NCBI RefSeq assembly: GCF_014196535.1
Contig: NZ_JACIDU010000022.1
Span: 1-45,981, forward strand
DNA: 45,981 bases
Direction: 5' to 3'
DNA from: Allorhizobium borbori
GTDB lineage: Bacteria > Pseudomonadota > Alphaproteobacteria > Rhizobiales > Rhizobiaceae
Shown: positions 1-7,854 of the stretch, piece after piece
How the letters are laid out: every line of letters starts with the position of its first letter
Numbering within the stretch: position 1 is the first letter of the stretch
Notes under the pieces: model-generated
Told to the model about the DNA's origin: nothing
The model's input: the letters and a program-made list of their open reading frames with translations, nothing else
Databases searched by the model: none
Program-made: the position numbers and the translations under genes

Positions 1-188
1 ATCGACACCGCAACCACTTCCGCCGCCTTGCCCGCTTCCTTCAAACGCAGCGCCTCTTCCACCGCAATCTCGTCAAACGGGTTCATCGACATCTTCACAT
101 TCGCCAACTCAACGCCGCTGCCATCCGTCTTCACACGGATCTTAACGTTGTAGTCAACAACCCGCTTAACGGGCACGTGAATCTTCAT
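1..188 (-). CDS. etfB: Electron transfer flavoprotein subunit beta, N-terminal part (runs off the window)
   Basis: The visible 62 residues begin [19 protein letters not shown] and continue through a [32 protein letters not shown]-type segment, which is the characteristic N-terminus of EtfB. EtfB forms a heterodimer with EtfA that carries electrons from acyl-CoA dehydrogenases to ETF-ubiquinone oxidoreductase. The start is the ATG at 186-188, preceded by GAGGAGGAAG. The 3' part lies outside the window. It sits 24 bp downstream of the CitE-like gene on the same strand, so it may be co-transcribed with the CoA catabolic operon, which contains an acyl-CoA dehydrogenase that would need ETF. I cannot tell whether this is the housekeeping copy. 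Confidence 0.93.
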   Translation of the reverse strand, partial: MKIHVPVKRVVDYNVKIRVKTDGSGVELANVKMSMNPFDEIAVEEALRLKEAGKAAEVVAVS

Positions 189-212
189 AAGGCTTCCTCC
201 TCATTGCAAATA

Positions 213-1010
213 TCAGGTGGTCTGACGCGCCGCCCTGGCCAGAATGGCGCGTGCACGAATGCGCACCGGCTCATCCACCATCGCTCCATCAACGCTCACC
301 GCGCCATCGCCACTGACAAGAACCTTGTTCGCCCAATCGATTTCCCGGGCAACGGGCCGGAAGCCCGCCAAGATCGGCCCGACCTGTTTCGGATGAATGG
401 CGAGCTTGCCACCGAAGCCAAGATCACATGCATGACGGGCATCCGTCGTGATGAGTTCCGCGTCTTCGATAACCGTCGTCACACCATCGACCGGTGCGGC
501 AAGACCGGCAAGACGCGACGCCAGAACCAGTTCGGAACGGGCGCAGAGAAGCGCTTCACGCGTATGGGCGCATCCCAGATCGGCACAGAAATCCACTGAG
601 CCGAAAATCAACCGCTCGACCCCTGCGAGAGAAGCAATCTGTCGTGCCTCGGCAAGCCCCCGCGCGGTTTCAATCAGAGCCAGAACCGGTACGTGGCTGA
701 TGGCCGCAAGCGCTGCAAGATCGCCACCCAGTTCCGCCTTGGGCACGATAATGCCTCCCAGCGGCAGGGTTGCCGCCGCCTTCAGGTCATCGGCATGCCA
801 CGGCGTTCCCTCACCATTGATCCGCAGGAAAACAGGCCGGTCGGTAAAGCTGACGTCCAGCGCCGCCCGAGCGGTCTCTTTCGCATCCGGCGCGACGGCA
901 TCCTCCAGATCGACGATGACCGCATCCGCCCCGGACGCCGCCGCCTTCATGAACCGCTCAGGGCGATTACCGGGAACGAACAGCGGTGCTGTGAAATGTC
1001 CGAGGATCAT
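213..1010 (-). CDS. HpcH/HpaI (CitE-like) CoA ester lyase, candidate (S)-citramalyl-CoA lyase
   Basis: A 265-residue protein of the CitE-like branch of the HpcH/HpaI aldolase family, which cleaves malyl-, citramalyl- or citryl-CoA type esters with Mg2+. Visible motifs are the N-terminal LFVPGNRPERF, the metal site VDLEDAV, the substrate arginine in LRINGEGTPW, the metal Glu in ALIETARG, and DFCADLG. The ATG at 1008-1010 overlaps the stop of the upstream dehydratase gene as ATGA, which implies translational coupling and is why I reject a longer frame opening at 1064. The gene order of CoA-transferase, hydratase and lyase matches the itaconate pathway, where this enzyme would split citramalyl-CoA into acetyl-CoA and pyruvate. 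The substrate is inferred from context; another beta-hydroxyacyl-CoA is possible. Confidence 0.85.
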   Translation of the reverse strand: MILGHFTAPLFVPGNRPERFMKAAASGADAVIVDLEDAVAPDAKETARAALDVSFTDRPVFLRINGEGTPWHADDLKAAATLPLGGIIVPKAELGGDLAALAAISHVPVLALIETARGLAEARQIASLAGVERLIFGSVDFCADLGCAHTREALLCARSELVLASRLAGLAAPVDGVTTVIEDAELITTDARHACDLGFGGKLAIHPKQVGPILAGFRPVAREIDWANKVLVSGDGAVSVDGAMVDEPVRIRARAILARAARQTT

Positions 1011-1876
1011 TCCCAAACGGCCTCCGCGCTTAGTCCCACAGGGCCGCCTTCCCGCGCCGTCCACAACCTGAGCCCCCGGTCACTCTCGACCGCATGTAGA
1101 AAAATCCTGTCGTGATCAAAGAGCGGCGACTGTCCGCGGAATGTAAAGCGCTTCGGCACGTTGCCCTTCAGATCGCGGGCAAAATTCAGGAGCAGGGTTG
1201 CCTGCAAGGGACCGTGCACGACAAGACCGGGATAATGCTCGACATGAACAGCATAGGGTTGATCGTAATGAATGCGGTGACCGTTGAAAGTCAGGGCGGA
1301 ATAGCGAAAGAGCAGGGTGGGATCGACCGGAGCCGAGCGGGTATACGTCCCGATCGACGCTGGCTCGGCAGGATCGTCCGTCTTCACCGTCCCAGCCGCG
1401 GTCGCCGCTTCCCGATAGACGATGTCCTGCTTTTCCTCGACGACCACATGACCATCCACCTCGGAACGATGCTCGACCGTGACGAAGCAGAGCAGGCCGG
1501 TGCGACCATGCTTGATCGCGACATCCACGATACGTGAATTGCGGGTCACAGCGTCGCCTACATGGAAATCCCCATGAAAGGTCAGGCTGCTGCCTGCCCA
1601 CATGCGACGTGGCAACGGAACGGGCGGCAGAAAACCACCCTTCTGCGGATGACCGTCATGCCCGAGAAGACTGCCCCGAACAACGGGTTGCGCCAGGCAG
1701 TAATTGATCAGCAGCGGGGCAATATCACCCGTCACCGGCAAATCCGCCGTCAGATCGAGCGTTGCATTGAATTTTTGGACCAGATCGATGGAAACCGTAT
1801 CAATTGCCGTTTCCTGACGGCCAATCCACGAGCGGAGATGCTCGGCATCGATTGCCGTGGAATGCGTATCGCTCAT
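1007..1876 (-). CDS. FAS1-like / MaoC-type hot-dog dehydratase, candidate itaconyl-CoA or mesaconyl-CoA hydratase
   Basis: A 289-residue double hot-dog protein of the HTD2/FAS1-like dehydratase group, which includes mesaconyl-C4-CoA (3-methylfumaryl-CoA) hydratase and the Pseudomonas-type itaconyl-CoA hydratase. The C-terminal half carries the family segment around RIHYDQPYA and YPGLVVHGPLQ with conserved histidines. The start ATG at 1874-1876 overlaps the stop of the CoA-transferase gene (ATGA); the ribosome site AAGGAG lies inside the last codons of that gene. Its stop likewise overlaps the start of the lyase gene. Next to a class III CoA-transferase and a CitE-like lyase, the most economical role is hydration of itaconyl-CoA to citramalyl-CoA. 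The exact substrate is inference. Confidence 0.8.
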   Translation of the reverse strand: MSDTHSTAIDAEHLRSWIGRQETAIDTVSIDLVQKFNATLDLTADLPVTGDIAPLLINYCLAQPVVRGSLLGHDGHPQKGGFLPPVPLPRRMWAGSSLTFHGDFHVGDAVTRNSRIVDVAIKHGRTGLLCFVTVEHRSEVDGHVVVEEKQDIVYREAATAAGTVKTDDPAEPASIGTYTRSAPVDPTLLFRYSALTFNGHRIHYDQPYAVHVEHYPGLVVHGPLQATLLLNFARDLKGNVPKRFTFRGQSPLFDHDRIFLHAVESDRGLRLWTAREGGPVGLSAEAVWE

Positions 1877-3000
1877 CGTGTGTTCTCCTTGGGATTTCCA
1901 TGCTGGCCAAGTGCGGGGACGGCGCCGTAGCTGCGCGGCGCATCGATAAAGATCGGCGCAGGCGCGGGACAGGCAACAGGACCGGCTTCGGTTTCCACCA
2001 TAATCCGCCGCAAATGCGGGTGTTGCGACAACCCGGCCATGTCATTGATGGAAGCGAATGCCGTATCGGCCTTCACCATACGGCATATGGCTTCCTCCTC
2101 CGTCAGCGAGACGAAGACACCGGCAACCAGTGCGGCAGTCTCGGCATAGTTCGAGACGCGCGCCACGTTGGTCGCGTAGAGCGGGTCTGCTGCCTTTTCC
2201 TGCTGTCGCAGAACCTCGGCACAGAACTGTGCCCATTCACGCTCGCTCTGAATGGCGATGAGAATGGCCTTGCCCTCCTTCGTGGTAAAAACGCCATAGG
2301 GTGCGATGGACGGATGCGCCAGACCAAGACGCCGGGGCGGCTTTCCACCCTCCGCCTGCAGCAGCGGCACCGTCAACCATTCGGCCATCACATCGAACAT
2401 CGAAACCCGGATATCCGCGCCTTGCCCGGTGATCGAGCGCGCGATCAGGGCTTCGAGAATGGCGGCATGGGCCGTCGCGCCCGTGGCAATATCGACCACC
2501 GAAATGCCGACGCGCGCCGGCTCTTCCGGGCCACCGGTTATGGAGGACAGTCCGGCTTCCGCCTGGATGAGCAGGTCATAGGCCTTGCGCCCAGCCATCG
2601 GCCCATCCTCACCAAAGCCGCTGATCGAGCAGAGGATGAGCCGCGGATAGGCTTCACGCAGCCGCGCCAAGCCGAAACCCAGCCGATCCAATGCGCCGGG
2701 CTTCAGGTTCTGAACCACCACATCGGCCTGTGCGATGAGATCGCTCAGCACCTGCCTGCCCTCTGGCAAAGCGAGATCAAGGACAAGCGACTCCTTGCCG
2801 CGATTGAGCCAGACGAAATAACTGCTCTGCCCGGCGCAGACATCGTCATAACCCCGGGCGAAATCCCCCTCCGGCCGCTCGATCTTGACGACATGGGCGC
2901 CCGCGTCGGCCAGACGTGCCGAGCAGAAAGGCGCGGCAACCGCCTGCTCGATGGCGATGACCCGGATGCCTTCGAGAGGAAGGCGGGACGACCGCGTCAT
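1873..3000 (-). CDS. Class III (CaiB/BaiF) CoA-transferase, candidate itaconate CoA-transferase
   Basis: A 375-residue family III CoA-transferase. It opens with LPLEGIRVIAIEQAVAAPFC and continues through DAGAHVVKIERPEGD and LNRGKESLVLDL, all standard CaiB/BaiF signatures. The putative catalytic aspartate is Asp142 in KAYDLLIQAEAG. The ATG at 2998-3000 shares one base with the stop of the acyl-CoA dehydrogenase gene (TGATG), so a frame reaching back to 3222 is an artefact. Enzymes of this family move CoA between a thioester donor and a free acid by a ping-pong mechanism. Here it would activate the dicarboxylic acid degraded by the neighbouring hydratase and lyase. The family call is firm; the substrate (itaconate, mesaconate or methylsuccinate) is not settled by sequence. 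Confidence 0.86.
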   Translation of the reverse strand: MTRSSRLPLEGIRVIAIEQAVAAPFCSARLADAGAHVVKIERPEGDFARGYDDVCAGQSSYFVWLNRGKESLVLDLALPEGRQVLSDLIAQADVVVQNLKPGALDRLGFGLARLREAYPRLILCSISGFGEDGPMAGRKAYDLLIQAEAGLSSITGGPEEPARVGISVVDIATGATAHAAILEALIARSITGQGADIRVSMFDVMAEWLTVPLLQAEGGKPPRRLGLAHPSIAPYGVFTTKEGKAILIAIQSEREWAQFCAEVLRQQEKAADPLYATNVARVSNYAETAALVAGVFVSLTEEEAICRMVKADTAFASINDMAGLSQHPHLRRIMVETEAGPVACPAPAPIFIDAPRSYGAVPALGQHGNPKENTR

Positions 3001-4163
3001 CAGAACGACCTCGGCAGGCCGAGAACATGCTCCGCCACATAGCTCAGAATGAGATTGGTGGAGATGGGGGCAACCTGATAAAGGCGCGTTTCCCTGAACT
3101 TTCGTTCGACATCGTACTCGCAGGCAAAACCGAAACCGCCATGGAACTGAAGGCAGGCGTTGGCGGCTTCCCACGAAGCCTTGGCGGCCAGATACTTGGC
3201 CATGTTGGCCTGTGCACCGCACGGTTCATGCGCATCGTAAAGCCGGCAGGCCTCGTAGCGCATCAGATTGGCGGCTTCGATTTCGATATAACTTTCCGCG
3301 ATCGGGAACTGCACGCCCTGATTCTGGCCGATCGGGCGTCCGAAAACCTGGCGATCCTTCACATATTCGGACACTTTCTCGACAAACCAGTAGCCATCGC
3401 CAATGCACTCGGCCGCAATCAATGTGCGCTCCGCATTGAGACCGGTGAGAATATACTTGAAGCCCTGCCCTTCTTCGCCGATCAGGTTTTCCGCCGGAAT
3501 TTCAAGATTGTCGAAGAAGAGCTCGTTGGTCTCGTGATTGACCATATTGAGGATCGGCTGGACAGTCATGCCCTTGCCGATGGCATCCTTCAGATCGACG
3601 ATGAAGATGGACATGCCTTCCGACTTCTTCGCCACCCGGTCGAGTGGCGTGGTGCGCGCCAGAAGGATCATCAGGTCAGAATGCTGGACACGGGAAATCC
3701 ACACCTTCTGTCCATTTATGACGTAACGATCCCCCCTGCGGACCGCCGTCGTCTTGATGCGCGTAGTATCGGTTCCGGTCGTCGGTTCCGTCACGCCCAT
3801 GGACTGAAGACGCAGCTCGCCGGACGCGATTTTCGGCAGATAACGCCTGCGCTGCTCCTCCGAACCATGCCGGACCAGCGTGTTCATATTGTACATCTGA
3901 CCATGGCAGGCCCCGGAATTGCCGCCGGAACGGTTGATCTCCTCCATGATGACGGAGGCCTCCGTCAGACCGAGGCCCGATCCACCATATTCTTCCGGGA
4001 TAAGGGCAGCCATCCAGCCCGCTTTCGTCAACGCATCGACGAATTCCTCCGGATAACCACGCGCTTCATCGATCCGACGATGATATTCGGATGGAAACCC
4101 GGCGCAAAGCGCGCGAACCGCATCGCGAATATCCTGAAAATCCTTACCACGCGTGACCTGCAT
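3000..4163 (-). CDS. Acyl-CoA dehydrogenase family protein with a displaced catalytic base
   Basis: A 387-residue acyl-CoA dehydrogenase. It has the FAD-region signature MGVTEPTTGTDTT, the KVWISRV strand, and the C-terminal QFHGGFGFACEYDVERKFRETR segment. In many family members the catalytic Glu sits in a YEGTSE-like loop after this segment; here that loop reads QVAPISTN, with Pro where Glu is expected. Glu245 in LNAERTL aligns by eye with the helix-G base used by isovaleryl-CoA dehydrogenase, so the enzyme is probably active with that residue. It is the first gene after LysR and overlaps the CoA-transferase start. The Pseudomonas itaconate locus also carries an acyl-CoA dehydrogenase. A role in making or consuming a C5 unsaturated diacyl-CoA is inferred. 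Confidence 0.88.
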   Translation of the reverse strand: MQVTRGKDFQDIRDAVRALCAGFPSEYHRRIDEARGYPEEFVDALTKAGWMAALIPEEYGGSGLGLTEASVIMEEINRSGGNSGACHGQMYNMNTLVRHGSEEQRRRYLPKIASGELRLQSMGVTEPTTGTDTTRIKTTAVRRGDRYVINGQKVWISRVQHSDLMILLARTTPLDRVAKKSEGMSIFIVDLKDAIGKGMTVQPILNMVNHETNELFFDNLEIPAENLIGEEGQGFKYILTGLNAERTLIAAECIGDGYWFVEKVSEYVKDRQVFGRPIGQNQGVQFPIAESYIEIEAANLMRYEACRLYDAHEPCGAQANMAKYLAAKASWEAANACLQFHGGFGFACEYDVERKFRETRLYQVAPISTNLILSYVAEHVLGLPRSF

Positions 4164-4292
4164 GTGCCTTCTCCAATCCGCGATAACCGATGCAGGCCCA
4201 GGCGGCGGGCGGGCCGGCTGCCCATTGCTTCGCCCGGGACCAATTTCTCTCTGTTTTTAAGAGCTTGCAGATCGTGACGCCAATAGAGTTGC

Positions 4293-4303
4293 GCTCAATG
4301 AGC
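4293..4303. promoter_or_regulatory. Possible LysR-type binding site in the leader of the acyl-CoA dehydrogenase operon
   Basis: The 171-bp gap between lysR and the acyl-CoA dehydrogenase gene contains the perfect inverted repeat GCTCA-A-TGAGC. It is flanked by ATAG (4283-4286) and CTAT (4303-4306). LysR regulators often bind imperfect dyads with an ATA/TAT edge, so this is the best candidate operator for the operon. No convincing -35/-10 pair was identified. The call rests on symmetry and position only. Confidence 0.3.
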
Positions 4304-4334
4304 TATGCCGGTTTGCGATAGGCAGCCGCCCGGC

Positions 4335-5261
4335 TCACGCCAGCATGGTGCCTGCCCATCCGCGCTGGGAAACGAATTCATTCGCGACATCGATGAATGT
4401 ATTGGCGATGAACTGGGCGGCATCCGTCAATCCACGATCAAAGGCCGATACGATGACCAGCGTGCGGGTTGGGGCGGGATCGAAGATCGGCACGGCCTGC
4501 AACCGCCCTTCCAGAACGGCGTCATAAACAGGCGGCAAGGGCAGAATCGTCGAGCCGAAACCATTGCGGACCAGAGCCACGATGGCATTGAGCGAATCCG
4601 CCTCGACCGACGGCTTGAGCGTGATGCCGGCGCGAAGGGCGCAGGCATCGAGAATCTTGCGCAGCCCATGCCGCTGGCTGGGCAGCACCAGCCGCTCCCC
4701 CGCCAGCCGGGAGAATGCAATGCTGGTTTCGCCATCGTCCGCGCATTGTTTATGACGGATCAGAAGAAGATTTTCGATCATCACCGGGCGAACCCGCAGA
4801 CTGGCCACCCGCTCGGGATCATAGGACAATGCAACATCGATATCCCCGCTCTGCAGCCAGTCGAGCAGATAGCCGCTGAACGCCGAGGTGAAACGCACGG
4901 CAAGATCAGGATGTTCGGCAGCCGCTCTCTGGGCCAGCGGCACGGTGGCGAACTCTGCCACGGTGGGCGTAACACCAATCACGACCTCCCCTGCCAGCTT
5001 CTCGGTCCGCGAAGCGGCCAGCCTGCGGATGTCTTCCAGTTCGTCCATGACCTTTATGGCGTGGCCGATAATCTTGCCGCCCATCGTGGTGGGCACCATG
5101 CCGCGTCCGTCCCGGTCAAACAGAACGACATCCAGTTCCTCCTCGAGAAGTCTTATCTTGCGGCTCAAGGCGGGCTGGACGATGTTGAGCCGCGCGGATG
5201 CCTTGCTGATGCTTCCAAGCTCCGCGACATGAATCAGGGTTTTGAGCTGCCCGATATCCAT
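4335..5261 (-). CDS. LysR-family transcriptional regulator
   Basis: A 308-residue LysR protein. The N-terminal helix-turn-helix is clear (QLKTLIHVAELGSISKAS followed by ARLNIVQPALSRKIRLLEEE). A periplasmic-binding-protein-like effector domain follows from about residue 90, starting at GEVVIGVTPTVAE. I use the ATG at 5259-5261 because a GGAAGG sequence lies at a suitable distance; an in-frame GTG at 5270 is too close to it. The gene lies on the same strand as, and directly before, the itaconate-like operon instead of divergently. Itaconate loci in Pseudomonas also have a LysR regulator, so control of the operon below is likely. It could also be read through from the NTF2/metallo-hydrolase operon upstream (88 bp gap). 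Confidence 0.9.
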   Translation of the reverse strand: MDIGQLKTLIHVAELGSISKASARLNIVQPALSRKIRLLEEELDVVLFDRDGRGMVPTTMGGKIIGHAIKVMDELEDIRRLAASRTEKLAGEVVIGVTPTVAEFATVPLAQRAAAEHPDLAVRFTSAFSGYLLDWLQSGDIDVALSYDPERVASLRVRPVMIENLLLIRHKQCADDGETSIAFSRLAGERLVLPSQRHGLRKILDACALRAGITLKPSVEADSLNAIVALVRNGFGSTILPLPPVYDAVLEGRLQAVPIFDPAPTRTLVIVSAFDRGLTDAAQFIANTFIDVANEFVSQRGWAGTMLA

Positions 5262-5349
5262 AAGAGGCACCTTCCATCAGATTCCGGAACTGGAGAGGAC
5301 GCGACCCGCACGCCTCTCCCGCTTGATGACAACATGACCCGATGAGGCG

Positions 5350-6240
5350 TTACGGCCAGACCGCACCTTCGAACCGGTAGCCATCGCCCTGCTTGCGCAC
5401 ATAACCACAGTAAGGCGCACCGAAATGCATGGGCATGATCAACGTGCCGCGCTCGGCAGCGTCCGCCAGTACCCGCGCCCGCGTTGCCCTGGCCACCTCG
5501 GGAAGCTGGCAATAGGCGGTATTGATGTCGGGCCGCAGGATCTGGATCGGTGAGTGGAACACGTCAGCGCAGAACAGCCCCTCCTCGCCTTCCGAATTCA
5601 AACGATAGCTCAACATGCCCGGTGTATGGCCTGGAACGGGCTCGACGTTCAGACAACCCGCGATGATGCCTGCATCGTCGCTGATGAAATCGACCAGTCC
5701 TGCATCGATGACAGGCGCAACACTATCCTGCCAGCTCCGATCCATGGTCAGATCCGACCCGTCGCGCGCGGCCTTGGCCAGATGCTCGTAATCGTTCTGC
5801 GGCATGAGATAGCGGGCATTCGGGAAAGCCGGGCGCCACTGACCATCATCCAGAACGGTATTCCATCCGGTATGATCGGCATGAAGATGAGTCTGCACGA
5901 CGTGGGTCACGTCCGCAAATCCCGCACCTGCGGCCTGCAGCCATTCCGGCACGCGATTGTTCAAGGCATTCATGCGCGCAGGTCCGCGCGTCTTGCCGTT
6001 GCCGACACCGGTGTCGATGAGAATGACCTTGCCATCGATCTGCACGATCCAGATCTGGATGGTCACCACCAACCGATTCATCGCCGGGACATAGTGATGC
6101 GGCGCCAGTTCCGTCGACAGGCTGGCCAGATCCTCCGGCGTCAGATCGGGAAAGAGAAAGGCCGGATCGTGCGTCGGTGCCGAATATTCCACGACACGGG
6201 TCACACGCGCCCTGCCAATCATTCTGCTCTGCATCATCAT
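5350..6240 (-). CDS. Metallo-beta-lactamase-fold hydrolase
   Basis: A 296-residue MBL-fold protein with the full dinuclear metal site: VQTHLHADHTGWN (His118, His120, Asp122, His123), a later histidine in VPGHTPGM, the bridging Asp in FCADVFHS, and the last His in MPMHFGAPYCG. The family includes lactonases, thioesterases and glyoxalase II enzymes. The first of three consecutive ATG codons (6238-6240) overlaps the stop of the NTF2-like gene as ATGA, so the two are coupled. It is cytosolic, with no signal peptide seen. Under the shared operator at 6861-6885 it probably hydrolyses a lactone or thioester intermediate of the catabolic pathway. The substrate cannot be read from sequence. Confidence 0.86.
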   Translation of the reverse strand: MMMQSRMIGRARVTRVVEYSAPTHDPAFLFPDLTPEDLASLSTELAPHHYVPAMNRLVVTIQIWIVQIDGKVILIDTGVGNGKTRGPARMNALNNRVPEWLQAAGAGFADVTHVVQTHLHADHTGWNTVLDDGQWRPAFPNARYLMPQNDYEHLAKAARDGSDLTMDRSWQDSVAPVIDAGLVDFISDDAGIIAGCLNVEPVPGHTPGMLSYRLNSEGEEGLFCADVFHSPIQILRPDINTAYCQLPEVARATRARVLADAAERGTLIMPMHFGAPYCGYVRKQGDGYRFEGAVWP

Positions 6241-6764
6241 GCCACGGCTTCCTTGTGCTTGCGATCCTGCCAGCGGGCAGCCTGCGCTTCCGCGTCGAGC
6301 GGCAAGCCTTGCGGATCGATATAGACAGGGCGTCCGACGAAGCCCTCCGTCAACGGCGCGAAATAGTAGAAGGTTATCTTGCGCTTGCGGAACCGCCAGA
6401 CACCGTCTTCCTTGCGGAACTCATCGTCGTAATGCCCGGCAGAGACATAGGAGACCCCGTTCTTGACCGAAAGATACTGCATCGAGATGCGGCCGGTGGC
6501 CGTGATGCCATCGAGTTTCACCGTGGCGTTTGTGCAGAAGTGCCAGAAGCCCTGGGCAATGCCATCCACCGTGTCCCGGAAAAAGCGCAGAACTTCATCC
6601 CGCCCCTTCACATGGGCAAGCCCCTGGAATTCGCCGTCCTGCGTGAACAATCCGGCCAGCGCGTTCCAGTCCCGGTCATCCAGAACGTGGCAATAGTGGG
6701 CGCGCAATTCCGTAATTGCCATGCGATCTTCAATCGCACCGATGCGCTGTTCCAGTTCGCTCAT
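6237..6764 (-). CDS. NTF2-like / SnoaL-type protein
   Basis: A 175-residue protein beginning MSELEQRIGAIEDRMAITELR, followed by the alpha+beta cone pattern of the NTF2-like superfamily (HYCHVLDDRDWNALAGLF, then DEVLRFFRDTV, and a C-terminal GVWRFRKRKITFYYFAPL strand). Relatives act as isomerases, cyclases or dehydratases on ring compounds, or as small subunits of oxygenases. The ATG at 6762-6764 has GGGAGGAA upstream; the frame remains open to 6878, but that extension covers the promoter and operator. It is the first gene of an operon with the MBL-fold hydrolase. Its place in the pathway suggests handling of a cyclic intermediate, which is inference. Confidence 0.78.
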   Translation of the reverse strand: MSELEQRIGAIEDRMAITELRAHYCHVLDDRDWNALAGLFTQDGEFQGLAHVKGRDEVLRFFRDTVDGIAQGFWHFCTNATVKLDGITATGRISMQYLSVKNGVSYVSAGHYDDEFRKEDGVWRFRKRKITFYYFAPLTEGFVGRPVYIDPQGLPLDAEAQAARWQDRKHKEAVA

Positions 6765-6860
6765 GTATTCCTCCCTGACATGATCCTCGCGAATGCTTCC
6801 GCTCCTCGGCGACCGAACCGCTCCATCGGAGCGGGCGGCAAGCCCGAAAGCATCCATCAA

Positions 6861-6885
6861 TGTTCGCAATACGAACATTTGTTCA
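6861..6885 (-). promoter_or_regulatory. IclR-type operator A with promoter, between the NTF2-like gene and iclR
   Basis: Three half-sites are visible: TGTTCG (6861-6866), CGAACA (6872-6877) and TGTTCA (6880-6885), with spacers of 5 and 2 bp. On the minus strand a -35 TTGACA (complement of 6911-6916) and a -10 TACATT (complement of 6887-6892), 18 bp apart, lie just upstream, so the site covers the expected transcription start of the NTF2-like operon. Its edge is about 100 bp before the iclR start codon, so autoregulation is possible. The same layout recurs at 14094, 18822 and 19042. Confidence 0.8.
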
Positions 6886-6984
6886 AAATGTAGATTCCCT
6901 TACGCCGCAATGTCAAGTATAGAGAAGCGAAAGGTGCGGCTCCAAACCGCCGGAAATTCACGAACACCGGGAGCGCCGGGAAAG

Positions 6985-7812
6985 ATGAGCAAGACGATGA
7001 CACCGGAAACAGACGACGGTCCGGACACGGACGACGACAAGCGTGGTTCGGATTTCGTCGTCGCCGTCGCGCGTGGCATGAGCATACTGGAATGTTTCAC
7101 CAGCCCGGCCGCTGTCAAGCAGCAGGGTCGGATGACGCTGACCGATGCCGCCAAGCTGACGGGCCTGAGCCGTGGCACAGCACGCCGCCTGCTGCTGACC
7201 CTGAAAGAGATCAATTATGTCGATTTCGATGGCAAATTCTTCTGGCTTACGCCCAAACTGGTGAACCTTTCCCGTGGCTTTCTGATGCCCCGTGGCTTGG
7301 GCGACGGTTCGTCCGCAATCCTGCACAAGCTGACGGAAGAACTCGACGAATCCGCCTCGGTCGGGATTCTGGATGGGGCAGAAATCGTCTATATTGACCG
7401 CGCGGAAATCCGCCGCATCTATTCCTCGCGCATCGTCAACGGCACGCGCCTGCCTGCCGCCTACACGTCCATCGGCCGGGTGCTGCTGGCATCCCTTGCG
7501 GACGAGGAACTCAATCGCTGGCTTTCGGCGCATCCACTCAAGCAATTGACACCGAACTCGATCACTGAACGCGACAGGTTCTGGCAGGAAATTTCCCGCA
7601 TCCGGTCGCAGGGCTATGCAATCAATGACGAGGAGCTTGAAATCGGCATTCGCTCGATCGCCGTCCCAATCATGGGCGCCAACCATCGGATCACGACGGC
7701 ACTGAATGCCTCGACCGTAACGGCACGTCACAGCGTGGACGATCTGAAGAACACCTTCCTGCCCGCACTGCAGAAGGCAGCCGAAAAGCTCAGCCAGACC
7801 ATGGGCTGGTAA
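6985..7812 (+). CDS. IclR-family transcriptional regulator (PcaR/PobR-like)
   Basis: A 275-residue IclR protein. After an acidic N-terminal tail come GSDFVVAVARGMSILECF and a winged helix-turn-helix (LTDAAKLTGLSRGTARRLLLTL), then the effector-binding domain with ASVGILDGAEIVYIDRAE, the AAYTSIGRVLLASL segment and RSIAVPIMG. The sequence is closest by eye to the PcaR/PobR/PcaU group that controls beta-ketoadipate catabolism. I take ATG 6985, with GGGAG 11 bases before it; ATG 6910 and 6997 are alternatives. It is divergent from the NTF2-like operon and convergent with the thiolase operon. Four copies of a three-half-site operator, a format known for PcaU-type proteins, make it the probable regulator of the whole 5.3-22.7 kb region. 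Confidence 0.9.
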   Translation: MSKTMTPETDDGPDTDDDKRGSDFVVAVARGMSILECFTSPAAVKQQGRMTLTDAAKLTGLSRGTARRLLLTLKEINYVDFDGKFFWLTPKLVNLSRGFLMPRGLGDGSSAILHKLTEELDESASVGILDGAEIVYIDRAEIRRIYSSRIVNGTRLPAAYTSIGRVLLASLADEELNRWLSAHPLKQLTPNSITERDRFWQEISRIRSQGYAINDEELEIGIRSIAVPIMGANHRITTALNASTVTARHSVDDLKNTFLPALQKAAEKLSQTMGW

Positions 7813-7818
7813 CGAAAA

Positions 7819-7847
7819 CGGCGGGCCATGGCTGGCAAGGCCCGCCG
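7819..7847 (-). terminator. Hairpin terminator between convergent iclR and the GST-like gene
   Basis: A perfect 9-bp stem, CGGCGGGCC (7819-7827) and GGCCCGCCG (7839-7847), with an 11-nt loop sits in the 42-bp gap between two converging genes. On the minus strand it is followed by TTTTCG, so it should end the seven-gene thiolase operon. In the plus direction there is no T-run, so termination of iclR is less certain. Confidence 0.65.
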
Positions 7848-7854
7848 GAGGGCT

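Noticed and set aside
1804-3042. Long plus-strand open frame (about 412 codons) opposite the CoA-transferase and dehydratase genes
   Set aside because: It is antisense to clear family-matching genes, has no ribosome site and reads as low-complexity Arg/His/Gly-rich protein. GC-rich codon bias produces such shadows.
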